Assembly (NCBI GenBank): GCA_052139595.1
Contig: JBKQWK010000068.1
Location: 1-11,511 of the forward strand
Direction of reading: 5' to 3'
Length of the DNA: 11,511 bases
DNA from: JBKQWK01 sp052139595
Lineage (GTDB): Bacteria > Actinomycetota > Thermoleophilia > UBA2241
The notes beneath the pieces were generated by a model. That model did no database searches. It was not told the DNA's origin and saw only the letters and a program-made list of their open reading frames with translations. Shown here piece by piece: positions 1 to 6,285 of this stretch (position 1 is its first letter; each line of letters opens with the position of its first letter). The translations under genes and the position numbers were made by a program.

Positions 1-1737
1 CGGCTGGGGTTTGACGCCGCCGTGCTGGGCGCGGCGGCGGCCGTTCTGTCGCGCCGCGAGCGGCGCGACCCGGGCCGCCGTGACCTGCGCGCGCTGCCGA
101 CGTTCACGATCGACCCAGACAGCGCCCGTGATTTCGACGACGCCATCTCGGTAGCGCGCGAGGGGAACGGCTATCGCGCCCATGTGCATATCGCCGACGT
201 CAGTTACTTCGTTGACTCCGGTGGCGCCCTCGACCGCGAGGCGCGAGCGCGTACGGCGAGCATCTATCTGCCCCTGCGGGCCGAGCCAATGTTGCCCCGT
301 GAGCTGAGCAACGACGTCTGCAGCCTGCGCGAAGGCGAAGATCGCAAGACCGTAACCGTCGAGTTCACCTTTAGTGCTGACGGTGAGCGCACGAGCGTCG
401 CCTTCGCGCGCTCGCTGATCAGCAGCGACCATCGCCTCACGTATCGGTTCGTCGACCGTATCCTGGCGCCACGTGAGCAGACGACGGCGACCGAACCGCA
501 AGTGACCGGACCGCAAGCGACCGTCCTATCGGCCGCCGAACCGCAGGCCGCCGAACCGGCGACGCCGGCGCTGGCGGCACAGCTCATGCTGGCCCAGGAG
601 CTGGCGGGCAAGCTGCGCCGCCGCCGCTTCGCTCGCGGCGCCCTGCGTATTGGCTCGTTTGAACCCGAGTTCCACTTTGACGAAAGCGGCGAGGTCAGCA
701 GCGCTGAAGCTCGTCCTGAGACCGCTTCGCATGCGCTCGTCGAGGAGTTCATGCTGGCCGCCAACGAGGCCGTCGCCGGTTTTTTGGCGACCCGGCGGGC
801 GGCAGCGATCTACCGCGTGCACGAGCCGCCGGCCGGGCAGAGTATGGAGACGCTGTTGGCGCAGCTCGAAGAGCTGGAGGTACCGGTGCCGGCGTTTCCC
901 AAGGTAGAGCACGCCAGCCATGATCAGATATCGCTCGCCATGGGCCGTCTGAGCGAGCTGATCGCCAAGCTCAGCGAACGCGAGCAGCGCGGCCGCCTTG
1001 CTTTTCCTCAGCTCTTGTTGCGCTCCCTCAAGCAGGCCTATTACGCGCCCGAGAATCTCGGCCACTTTGGTCTTGCCAGCGCCGGATACCTCCACTTCAC
1101 GTCGCCGATTCGCCGCTACCCCGACCTGGTTGTGCACCGGGCGTTACTCAAGCACCTCGGCGACGATGGCGCCGAATTGAGTCCGAGCGACCTCGCCGCC
1201 GTGGCGTCCCTTTGCTCCACCAGTGAACGCACCATCGCCAAACTCGAACTCAAGGCCGACGACATTGCCCTTGCCTTTCTGCTCGAGCGCCTGCTGCGTG
1301 AGCGCGGTTGGGAGACGACGTTTGCCGGCGAGATCACCGGTCTGGTCGGCGGCGGCATCTTCGTCCACTTTGACGGCTGTTTTGAAGGTTATCTGCCGGT
1401 GCGGGAGCTGCCCGGTCACGAACGATACGAGGAGAGCCCGTTCGGTACGGCCCAGGTGGGGGAGACGACCGGCCGCCGGTACCGGCTCGGTGACTCGATC
1501 GCGGTGCGTGTGAACCATGTTGACCGGCTGCGCGGCCGAGTCGATCTGCTGCCGGCTGTCGGCGGCGGTGAGGGGCGCGAGTCGGCCGGGCGCAAGGCGC
1601 CCGGTAAAGTCGCGCCCCGCCAGAGTCACCCCACAACCGCCGCTGGCGGCCGGCACGGCGGCGAAAGCGTCTACCGTGCTCGGGGGGCGCAGCATCGTCC
1701 GGCCGGCAGCACCCACAACCGCGGCCGACGAGGCTGA
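1..1737 (+). CDS. rnr: Ribonuclease R (RNB + S1 domains), 5'-truncated by the window edge
   Basis: This is a 3'-5' processive exoribonuclease of the RNase II/R family. The reading frame is open from base 1, so the N-terminal cold-shock domains lie outside the window. The RNB catalytic core begins near base 94. The acidic metal-binding motif TIDPDSARDFDD (bases 106-141) shows the family spacing D-x5-D-x-DD. Further RNB landmarks are HIADVSYFV, LPRELSNDVCSL and FTSPIRRYPDLVVHRAL. A C-terminal S1 RNA-binding domain follows at about bases 1318-1560 (FAGEITGLVGGGIFVHFDG). The last 50 or so residues are a low-complexity Arg/Gly/His-rich tail, as is common in RNase R. Unusually, a Pro/Ala/Thr-rich insertion of about 35 residues built from 15-nt repeats interrupts the RNB domain at bases 475-575. 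The stop codon lies 5 nt before smpB, so the two are probably co-transcribed. RNase R clears non-stop mRNAs during trans-translation, which fits this neighbour. The tail and S1 domain favour RNase R over RNase II. Confidence 0.95.
   Translation, partial: RLGFDAAVLGAAAAVLSRRERRDPGRRDLRALPTFTIDPDSARDFDDAISVAREGNGYRAHVHIADVSYFVDSGGALDREARARTASIYLPLRAEPMLPRELSNDVCSLREGEDRKTVTVEFTFSADGERTSVAFARSLISSDHRLTYRFVDRILAPREQTTATEPQVTGPQATVLSAAEPQAAEPATPALAAQLMLAQELAGKLRRRRFARGALRIGSFEPEFHFDESGEVSSAEARPETASHALVEEFMLAANEAVAGFLATRRAAAIYRVHEPPAGQSMETLLAQLEELEVPVPAFPKVEHASHDQISLAMGRLSELIAKLSEREQRGRLAFPQLLLRSLKQAYYAPENLGHFGLASAGYLHFTSPIRRYPDLVVHRALLKHLGDDGAELSPSDLAAVASLCSTSERTIAKLELKADDIALAFLLERLLRERGWETTFAGEITGLVGGGIFVHFDGCFEGYLPVRELPGHERYEESPFGTAQVGETTGRRYRLGDSIAVRVNHVDRLRGRVDLLPAVGGGEGRESAGRKAPGKVAPRQSHPTTAAGGRHGGESVYRARGAQHRPAGSTHNRGRRG
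490..564 (+). repeat. In-frame 15-nt repeat (five degenerate units) inside rnr
   Basis: Five consecutive 15-nt units encode the pentapeptides TEPQV, TGPQA, TVLSA, AEPQA and AEPAT. Units 1 and 2 differ at only a few bases (gaccgaaccgcaag versus gaccggaccgcaag), and units 4 and 5 share GCCGAACCG. The repeat keeps the reading frame and sits in a loop between RNB strands, where homologues usually have a short linker. It looks like a coding minisatellite that can change length without a frameshift. Confidence 0.75.
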
Positions 1738-1742
1738 GTGCC

Positions 1743-2219
1743 ATGGCCAAGAGCAGCGACGAGCATCTGGTTGCCAGCAATCGCAAGGCGTATCACGACT
1801 TTTTCATTGAGGAGACGTACGAGGCCGGCATTGCTCTGGTCGGGACCGAGGTGAAGTCGTTGCGCGCCGGCAAGGCTAACTTGCGCGACAGCTACGCCGA
1901 GATCAGGAACGGGCAGCTGTATCTTGTCGGCGTGCACATCAGCCCCTACGAGCAGGGCAACCTGGCCAACCATGATCCGTTGCGCCGCCGCCAGCTCCTC
2001 CTGCACAAAGGCGAGTTAGACCGGATCGCCACCAAAGTGCGCGAGAAGGGATACACGATCGTCCCGACGAGAATCTACTTCAAGGGTAGCCTCGCCAAAA
2101 TCGAGATCGGCCTGGCGCGGGGTAAGCGTCAGTACGACAAACGCGCCGACCTCGCCAAGAAGGATGCCCAGCGCGACGTCGAGCGTGTCCTGCGTGCTCG
2201 CCAGCGCGCCGACCACTGA
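1743..2219 (+). CDS. smpB: SsrA-binding protein SmpB
   Basis: SmpB binds the tRNA-like domain of tmRNA and delivers it to stalled ribosomes, starting trans-translation. The 158-residue product has the usual family length and the conserved blocks: NRKAYHDFFIEE near the N-terminus, GTEVKSLRAGKANLRDSYAEI, HISPYEQGN, RRRQLLLHKGEL, GYTIVPTRIYFK, and the basic C-terminal stretch KIEIGLARGKRQYDKR. The C-terminal tail ends in a run of Arg/Asp/Glu residues that would enter the mRNA channel. The ATG at 1743 follows a GAGG at 1730-1733 and lies 5 nt after the rnr stop, so translation may be coupled to rnr. No ssrA (tmRNA) gene follows, although this is a frequent location for it. A terminator-like stem closes the unit. 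Confidence 0.97.
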   Translation: MAKSSDEHLVASNRKAYHDFFIEETYEAGIALVGTEVKSLRAGKANLRDSYAEIRNGQLYLVGVHISPYEQGNLANHDPLRRRQLLLHKGELDRIATKVREKGYTIVPTRIYFKGSLAKIEIGLARGKRQYDKRADLAKKDAQRDVERVLRARQRADH

Positions 2220-2220
2220 T

Positions 2221-2425
2221 CGCCGGACCAACCTCGGCTGGCGCAGCGCCGGCGCTCTCAAACACGCAGTGGCGCCGGGAGGTCAGACGTGCCGGCGCTG
2301 TTTTTCGCTGCGCCGGCAACGCCGGTCGCGTGTTCATGCCGGCGATGGGGAAGACTCTTCGCGAGGGTGATGCCGGCTGCCGGTTTTCAACCGCCGGCTG
2401 ACATTACCAATTCCGTGACTGGGGG
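2221..2425 (+). other. smpB-pcd intergenic interval rich in GCCGG motifs
   Basis: About ten GCCGG-containing motifs are scattered over 180 nt. Several form short inverted repeats: the perfect palindrome agcgccggcgct at 2245-2256, GCCGGCGC/GCGCCGGC at 2291-2317, and a CGGTT-TTC-AACCG hairpin at 2381-2393 flanked by GCCGGC copies. Besides the terminator I see no gene and no convincing promoter. Confidence 0.5.
2271..2305 (+). terminator. Rho-independent terminator after smpB
   Basis: GCGCCGG (2272-2278) pairs with CCGGCGC (2292-2298), with a G-U pair possible outside at 2271/2299, across a 13-nt loop. A run of five T (2301-2305) follows almost directly. A competing fold pairs 2245-2253 with 2291-2299. 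Either fold leaves a GC-rich stem before the T-run, consistent with the end of the rnr-smpB transcript. Confidence 0.65.
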
Positions 2426-2431
2426 TTGTCT

Positions 2432-2716
2432 GTGGAGAGTGTGAGACTGACCGAGCAGGAACTTGCCGTGGTTCTTGGCGACTTGCCGGAATGGGTGCGG
2501 GTTGACGAGACGCTGACGCGGACTTGGCGCTTTGCTGATTTCGTGCACGCCATCGACTTTGTTGAAGAGGTGGCGCAGGTGGCCGAGGAGCTGCAGCACC
2601 ATCCCGATATCGATATCCGTTACAACAAGGTGACGCTGCTCCTGAGCACGCACAGCGCCGGCGGCCTGACTGCCCAGGACGTCGAGCTGGCAACCCGTCT
2701 GGCGGGCCTGGCCTGA
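2432..2716 (+). CDS. Pterin-4a-carbinolamine dehydratase (PCD/DCoH family)
   Basis: This small alpha/beta enzyme dehydrates 4a-hydroxytetrahydrobiopterin, a step in pterin recycling. The full family signature is visible: an acidic residue, three residues, then HHP (ELQHHPDIDIRY), Y five residues later, H nine residues after that (STHSAGG), and D eight residues further on. The C-terminal region THSAGGLTAQD is typical. The GTG at 2432 is chosen because GGGGG (2421-2425) lies 6 nt upstream. An in-frame TTG at 2426 has no room for a ribosome binding site, and a GTG at 2441 is another alternative. The product is about 94 residues, the usual family size. No aromatic amino acid hydroxylase is nearby, so the physiological pterin substrate is unknown; some bacterial members have been linked to other roles. 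It appears monocistronic, with a strong hairpin starting 4 nt after its stop. Confidence 0.9.
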   Translation: MESVRLTEQELAVVLGDLPEWVRVDETLTRTWRFADFVHAIDFVEEVAQVAEELQHHPDIDIRYNKVTLLLSTHSAGGLTAQDVELATRLAGLA

Positions 2717-2719
2717 TGA

Positions 2720-2771
2720 CGGACCGCGTGGAAGGGGACGCGCTGAAGCACGTCTTCTTCGTCGCGGTCCG
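2720..2771 (+). repeat. 52-nt near-perfect inverted repeat (long hairpin) after the pcd gene
   Basis: The outer stem CGGACCGCG (2720-2728) pairs with CGCGGTCCG (2763-2771). A 2x2 internal loop (TG/GT) follows, then ten pairs between 2731-2740 and 2751-2760 (two of them G-U), one C-A mismatch, two more pairs and a TGAA tetraloop at 2744-2747. The structure starts 4 nt after the pcd stop. No T-run follows on either strand, so it is not a classic intrinsic terminator. Its 3' arm reaches the expected -35 position of the tRNA-Arg promoter. Confidence 0.75.
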
Positions 2772-2790
2772 CCTACGACGGCCCGCATGC

Positions 2791-2796
2791 TACAAT
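2791..2796 (+). promoter_or_regulatory. -10 box of the tRNA-Arg gene
   Basis: TACAAT matches the housekeeping -10 consensus at five of six positions and ends 11 nt before the mature tRNA 5' end. The matching -35 region (about 2768-2773) is weak. Confidence 0.5.
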
Positions 2797-2807
2797 GGCA
2801 CCCCTGT

Positions 2808-2884
2808 GCCCCAGTAGCTCAGGGGATTAGAGCGTGCGCCTCCGGAGCGCAAGGCCGTAGGTTCGAATCCTACCTGGGGCACCA
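2808..2884 (+). tRNA. tRNA-Arg (anticodon CCG), CCA encoded
   Basis: A complete cloverleaf can be drawn. The acceptor stem is GCCCCAG (2808-2814) with CTGGGGC (2874-2880). The D stem is GCTC/GAGC (2817-2820, 2830-2833). The anticodon stem is TGCGC/GCGCA (2835-2839, 2847-2851) around the loop CTCCGGA. The variable loop has 5 nt (2852-2856). The T stem is GTAGG/CCTAC with loop TTCGAAT. The anticodon CCG at 2842-2844 reads the arginine codon CGG. Discriminator A and an encoded CCA end the gene at 2881-2884. It stands alone, with its own -10 box and a downstream stem. No duplicated 3' end is seen nearby, so there is no sign of an integrated element. Confidence 0.97.
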
Positions 2885-2924
2885 AGAATCCGCAGCAGAG
2901 TACGTTCAAGATAGCTGATGAGTG

Positions 2925-2956
2925 GGGCCTGTCATGTCTGTTTGGGTGACAGGCCC
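2925..2956 (+). terminator. Terminator-like stem after tRNA-Arg
   Basis: GGGCCTGTCA (2925-2934) pairs perfectly with TGACAGGCCC (2947-2956) across a 12-nt loop. The following sequence (ttcgtgttgatt) is T-rich but not a clean T-run. Its position 40 nt after the tRNA suits transcript termination. Confidence 0.6.
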
Positions 2957-3016
2957 TTCGTGTTGATTCGAGTATCCGCGAAGGTGACCAAGGCGACAGC
3001 GAACCGCCTGGCTGCC

Positions 3017-3036
3017 GAAGGTCGCTGGCGACCTTC
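3017..3036. repeat. Perfect 9-bp inverted repeat
   Basis: GAAGGTCGC and GCGACCTTC are separated by two bases. There is no T-run on either side. It lies in the otherwise empty interval between the tRNA terminator and the SPFH promoter (about 2957-3100), where I see no gene. Confidence 0.5.
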
Positions 3037-3100
3037 ATTCCATGCCGCGCAAGAGCGCGCTGCCGGACCATGCCGCGCGCTGCCCCAGACCTCAGGCTGC

Positions 3101-3129
3101 TTGCAGGGATGATCGCGAAACGATATCAT
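3101..3129 (+). promoter_or_regulatory. Candidate promoter of the SPFH-RHH-ABC operon
   Basis: The -35 TTGCAG (3101-3106) and -10 TATCAT (3124-3129) are separated by exactly 17 nt. The -10 matches the consensus at five of six positions; the -35 is weaker. Transcription would start near 3136, about 50 nt upstream of the ATG at 3186. Confidence 0.5.
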
Positions 3130-3138
3130 AGAGATATC
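3122..3138. promoter_or_regulatory. Putative operator: two GATATC sites one helical turn apart
   Basis: GATATC occurs at 3122-3127 and 3133-3138, separated by ATAGA. The centre-to-centre distance is 11 bp, and the pair overlaps the -10 box. The geometry fits a ribbon-helix-helix repressor binding paired half-sites on one face of the DNA, and such a protein is encoded in the same operon. The regulatory role is inferred. Confidence 0.4.
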
Positions 3139-3185
3139 ACCTTCAGCGCTCGCAAAGAGCGTTGCTCACCGGCGAAGGGAGCGTC

Positions 3186-4142
3186 ATGAGCACTGAAAGC
3201 AAAGCCTGGTCCCTGAGCGGCTGGATCGTGCTACCGATCACCATCGCGCTCTACGTCGCCGGCGTATGGCTGCTCATCGCCACAAAGCCGGCGGGCTGGA
3301 TGCTTCTCTTCGATCTCGGCCTGCTCGCTCTGGCGATCCTCTCCTCGCGCGGCTACTTCACCCTGCAGCCCAACGAGGCAAGGCTGCTGATCCTCTTCGG
3401 CAGCTACAAGGGAACGACGCGTCAGGTTGGCTTTCTCTGGGGCAACCCGTTCTACGCAAACGGTCCCGCGGGGCAGGGTAAGTCGTTTTCGCTGGGCAAG
3501 ACGCGCGCCGCCGAAGGCGGTGCGCAAGCCAGCCGTCGTCTGCGACGCTACAAGGTGTCACTACGAGCGCGCACTCTGAACGGTGACCGCCTCAAGGTCA
3601 ACGATCGGGCTGGCAACCCGGTCGAGATCGCCGCGGTTGTCGTCTGGCGCGTCAACGACACCGCTCGGGCAGTCTTCGACGTTGATGACTTTGAAGGTTA
3701 CGTGGGCATGCAGAGCGAGACGGCACTGCGTCATCTGGCTACTGCCTACGCCTACGACCACGGCGAGGGCGCCGAGAGCGAGATTACCCTGCGCGGCAAC
3801 GTCGACGAGGTCTCGCAGGCCCTCAAAGCTGAGCTCCAGGAGCGCCTGGCCAAAGCTGGGGTGGAGGTCGACGAGTCGCGCCTCACGCACCTCGCCTACG
3901 CACCCGAGATCGCCCAGGTGATGCTCCGCCGTCAGCAGGCCGATGCGATCATCGCCGCCCGGCAGAAGATTGTCGAAGGTGCCGTGGGCATGGTTGATCG
4001 GGCCTTGTACCTGCTGAGCGAGAAGAAGCTCGTTCAACTCGATGAGGAGCGCAAGGCGGCCATGGTGAGCAACCTGATGGTCGTGCTCTGCGGCGAGTCG
4101 CAGGTCAGCCCAATCGTCAACGCCGGCACGCTCTATCAGTGA
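3186..4142 (+). CDS. SPFH / band 7 (prohibitin-flotillin-like) membrane protein
   Basis: This 318-residue membrane-anchored scaffold-type protein has two hydrophobic segments near the N-terminus (about residues 12-32 and 37-54), with the rest predicted cytoplasmic. The SPFH domain starts with GYFTLQPNEARLLILFGSYKG (first residues 56-70). Very conserved family blocks follow: LKVNDRAGNPVEIAAVVVW, QSETALRHLATAYAYD, LAYAPEIAQVMLRRQQA, IIAARQKIVEGAVGMV, and MVSNLMVVLCGE near the C-terminus. The ATG at 3186 follows GAAGGGAG (3174-3181); an upstream in-frame TTG at 3162 lacks such a site. SPFH proteins form oligomeric membrane assemblies and are often linked to membrane microdomains or to regulating membrane proteases, but the function of this subgroup is not established. 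It is first in a run with a ribbon-helix-helix protein and an ABC exporter. Confidence 0.92.
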   Translation: MSTESKAWSLSGWIVLPITIALYVAGVWLLIATKPAGWMLLFDLGLLALAILSSRGYFTLQPNEARLLILFGSYKGTTRQVGFLWGNPFYANGPAGQGKSFSLGKTRAAEGGAQASRRLRRYKVSLRARTLNGDRLKVNDRAGNPVEIAAVVVWRVNDTARAVFDVDDFEGYVGMQSETALRHLATAYAYDHGEGAESEITLRGNVDEVSQALKAELQERLAKAGVEVDESRLTHLAYAPEIAQVMLRRQQADAIIAARQKIVEGAVGMVDRALYLLSEKKLVQLDEERKAAMVSNLMVVLCGESQVSPIVNAGTLYQ

Positions 4143-4150
4143 ACCCCCGA

Positions 4151-4237
4151 ATGAGCTGGCACATGAACTCGCCGATGAGCATGCAAACGAGCAGCCAAGG
4201 ACAGCGAGCGGTAGCAGTCGCAGTCGAGGACGCCTGA
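4151..4237 (+). CDS. Possible 28-codon leader ORF ending in the RHH start codon
   Basis: An ATG at 4151 opens a 28-codon frame whose TGA (4235-4237) overlaps the ATG of the next gene as TGATG. The predicted peptide is rich in Met, Ser and Gln (starts MSWHMNSPMSM). There is no ribosome binding site before it, but the SPFH stop is only 8 nt upstream, so reinitiation is conceivable. It could be a coupling leader or simply chance. I do not recognise the peptide. Confidence 0.25.
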   Translation: MSWHMNSPMSMQTSSQGQRAVAVAVEDA

Positions 4238-4533
4238 TGGCGCGCAAGCAGTTTCTGCTGCGCATCGACCCCGAGCTGTGGCAGGAGCTCGAGAAGTGGG
4301 CCGCCGACGACCTGCGCTCGGTCAATGCCCAGATTGAGTGGTTGCTGCGTGACTCAGTGCGCCGGCGGCGCGGCCGTGATGTGAAACAAGCTCGAGCCAA
4401 GCGCACGACCGATAAGGCGAACGATGACGATCAGCTCACAGCGGCGGGCGAGGCACGCGCAAAGTACCGCAGTGACGAAGGACTGGTGCCCATCGCCGAG
4501 CAGAGATCGACGGTGCGCGGAGGACGGTTCTAA
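4237..4533 (+). CDS. Ribbon-helix-helix (Arc/HicB-antitoxin-like) DNA-binding protein
   Basis: This is a 98-residue protein. Its first 45 or so residues fit a ribbon-helix-helix fold: strand KQFLLRI (residues 4-10), helix PELWQELEKWAADDL, the turn at RSVN, then helix AQIEWLLRDSVRRRR. Such proteins bind DNA as dimers through the paired strands. The remaining 50 or so residues are hydrophilic and highly charged. GAGG (4226-4229) lies 7 nt before the ATG. The gene follows the SPFH gene after 94 nt and abuts the ABC ATPase gene (TAA directly followed by ATG). From general knowledge, small Arc-like proteins are often found beside SPFH genes of this subgroup. Automatic annotation may call it a HicB-family antitoxin, but no toxin gene is present. 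I infer a local transcriptional regulator, probably acting on the GATATC pair upstream. Confidence 0.8.
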   Translation: MARKQFLLRIDPELWQELEKWAADDLRSVNAQIEWLLRDSVRRRRGRDVKQARAKRTTDKANDDDQLTAAGEARAKYRSDEGLVPIAEQRSTVRGGRF

Positions 4534-5517
4534 ATGAATGCTTCCGGTCCAGCTCGTACCGTCACGCCGGCTGGCTCAGCGCTCGTCGTCAACCACTTGA
4601 GCAAACGCTTTGGCGACCGCCTGGCATTCGACCGCGTTTCCTTCAAAGTGGAGTACGGCGAGGTCTTCGGTTTCCTCGGTCCCAACGGAGCCGGCAAGAC
4701 GACGACGGTGCGGACGCTAGGGACGTTGCTCACCCCGACAACGGGCTCGGCGACTGTCGCCGGAATTCCGTTGCGCCCTGAGAACGGGGTCGAGATCCGT
4801 GAGCGAATCGCGGTTATGCCCGAGTCCCCGGGTCTGTACCGGCGTCTCACCGTCACTGAGAACCTGCAGTTCTTCGGCGGTCTCTACGGCCTCCGCAACC
4901 TGCGTTCACGCATTGCTGTCGCCCTCGAGGCGGTGAAGCTGACGTCGCGAGCCAACGACCTGTGCGGCAGCCTCTCGAAGGGGCTCAGCCAGCGGGTCGG
5001 GCTCGCACGCGCTTTGCTCAGCGAGCCCTCGATCCTGTTCTTAGACGAACCGACCTCTGGCCTTGACCCAGTCGCCGCGCGCAAGGTTCATGACCTGATC
5101 GGCGGGCTACGGGATCGTGGCGTGACGATCTTCCTCACCACACATCGCCTCGAAGAGGCCGAACGTCTCTGCGACCGGGTGGCTATCTTGAACACGACCC
5201 TGCGTACCATTGGCCGTCCCGACGAGCTGCGGGCGCAGCTGTTTCACAAGACGCTCACCGTCAGGACCCTCGCCCCACTTGCCAAGCCCGCGAGTGTGTT
5301 CGGCGGCGTACGCAGCGTCGAGAGCTGGCACGAGGATGGTTCGGGTGGCTACCTACTCGCCGTGTCCGATCCAACTGTCGCTGCCCCCGAGATCACGCGA
5401 TCTCTGGTAGCGGCCGGGGCCGACGTCCTCTCGATCACCGAGTCACACCACTCGCTGGAAGACGTCTACCTGGAACTCATCGACGAAGACGCAGAGGCGA
5501 AGGCCGGCCGGGCATGA
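4534..5517 (+). CDS. ABC transporter ATP-binding protein (NatA/CcmA-like, ABC-2 exporter type)
   Basis: This 327-residue nucleotide-binding subunit partners with the downstream permease. Walker A GPNGAGKTT spans residues 49-57, signature LSKGL 147-151, Walker B ILFLDE 167-172 with catalytic E172, D-loop SGLDP 175-179 and switch H204 in TTHRLEEAE. In the Q-loop position glutamate (E97, in MPESPGLYRRLT) replaces the usual glutamine. The signature LSKGL is also a variant of LSGGQ. About 90 residues after residue 230 form the C-terminal extension common in the drug/Na+ exporter (DRA/NatA) group. The ATG follows the RHH stop with no gap, and GGAGG (4519-4523) lies 10 nt upstream. The stop overlaps the permease start as ATGA. 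The substrate cannot be read from the sequence; export of a drug, ion, peptide or lipid is possible. Confidence 0.95.
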   Translation: MNASGPARTVTPAGSALVVNHLSKRFGDRLAFDRVSFKVEYGEVFGFLGPNGAGKTTTVRTLGTLLTPTTGSATVAGIPLRPENGVEIRERIAVMPESPGLYRRLTVTENLQFFGGLYGLRNLRSRIAVALEAVKLTSRANDLCGSLSKGLSQRVGLARALLSEPSILFLDEPTSGLDPVAARKVHDLIGGLRDRGVTIFLTTHRLEEAERLCDRVAILNTTLRTIGRPDELRAQLFHKTLTVRTLAPLAKPASVFGGVRSVESWHEDGSGGYLLAVSDPTVAAPEITRSLVAAGADVLSITESHHSLEDVYLELIDEDAEAKAGRA

Positions 5518-6254
5518 GCTGGGCACGCATCCGCGCCATCTTTGTGAAGGAGCTGCGCGACTACCGGCGCAACCGCTTCATCATGGTCACTATGGCGCTC
5601 ATGCCGGCGCTCTTCATCGTGCTGCCGATCGTCCAGATCTTCGTCCTGCCGGCGGTGAGGACAGGCTCGGCGGCAAGCTCGGCGCTGGACAAGCGCATCA
5701 GCCTCTCCCTGCTCTACATGCTGATCATCCCGGCCATGATCCCGGCCACGCTCTCTGGCTACGCAGTCGTCGGCGAGCGCGAGCAGGGTACCCTCGAGCC
5801 GGTACTCACCACGCCCATCCGTCCGGCGGAGTTCCTGCTCGGCAAGGCCTTCGCAGTGCTCGTGCCCACGCTGTCGATCGCGTACCTGATGTTCGGGATC
5901 TTCCTCGCCTGCGTGAAGCTCTTCGCCCAGCCGGCCATCGCGACGGCCATCTTCAGCGGCCAGCACGTGCTCGTGCAGCTGCTCTTCACGCCGCTGCTCG
6001 CCGGTTGGTCGATCTGGGTGGAACTCACGATCTCGGCGCGCTCGAGCGACGTGCGCGTCGCCCAGCAGCTCGCCATGCTCGCCAGCCTGCCGCCGCTTGC
6101 GGTGGCGGGGCTGCTGTCGTTCGGCGTGATCCACGAGAGCGTCGCGCTTGCGGTCGGTCTCGGGGCGGCGCTGCTGGCCGTGGATGCCGTCGGCTGGCGC
6201 GTCGTGGCCGCGCTGTTCGACCGCGAACGGCTCGTGACCGGCAGAAGTGGATGA
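5514..6254 (+). CDS. ABC-2 type transporter permease
   Basis: This 246-residue integral membrane subunit has about six hydrophobic segments (near residues 23-46, 64-84, 112-134, 152-170, 186-206 and 209-235). A cytoplasmic N-terminal helix begins WARIRAIFVKELRDYRRNR, as in many ABC-2 permeases. The coupling motif GEREQGTLEPVLTTPIR (residues 87-103) and following FLLGKAF are characteristic of this superfamily and contact the ATPase. The start codon overlaps the ATPase stop by 4 nt, indicating tight translational coupling. The transporter would be a dimer of this half-size permease with two ATPases. It resembles NatB-type permeases, but without the large extracytoplasmic domain some of them have; the loop between the first two helices is short. 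Confidence 0.93.
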   Translation: MSWARIRAIFVKELRDYRRNRFIMVTMALMPALFIVLPIVQIFVLPAVRTGSAASSALDKRISLSLLYMLIIPAMIPATLSGYAVVGEREQGTLEPVLTTPIRPAEFLLGKAFAVLVPTLSIAYLMFGIFLACVKLFAQPAIATAIFSGQHVLVQLLFTPLLAGWSIWVELTISARSSDVRVAQQLAMLASLPPLAVAGLLSFGVIHESVALAVGLGAALLAVDAVGWRVVAALFDRERLVTGRSG

Positions 6255-6285
6255 CCAGACACCCTCTCGGAAGAAGGAGACCACA

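Noticed and set aside
2220..2425. tmRNA (ssrA) expected after smpB
   Set aside because: There is no alanine-tRNA-like 5' or 3' end, no TTCGA-x-TCC T-loop and no tag reading frame ending in ALAA.
2885..3160. Integrated element at the tRNA-Arg 3' end
   Set aside because: No integrase gene and no second copy of the tRNA 3' end were found in the window.
3561..4406. 281-residue minus-strand open frame
   Set aside because: It is antisense to the clearly conserved SPFH and RHH genes and has no recognisable domain.
4237..4533. HicB/antitoxin half of a toxin-antitoxin pair
   Set aside because: The fold fits an RHH antitoxin, but no small toxin-like gene is adjacent; its neighbours are the SPFH and ABC genes.
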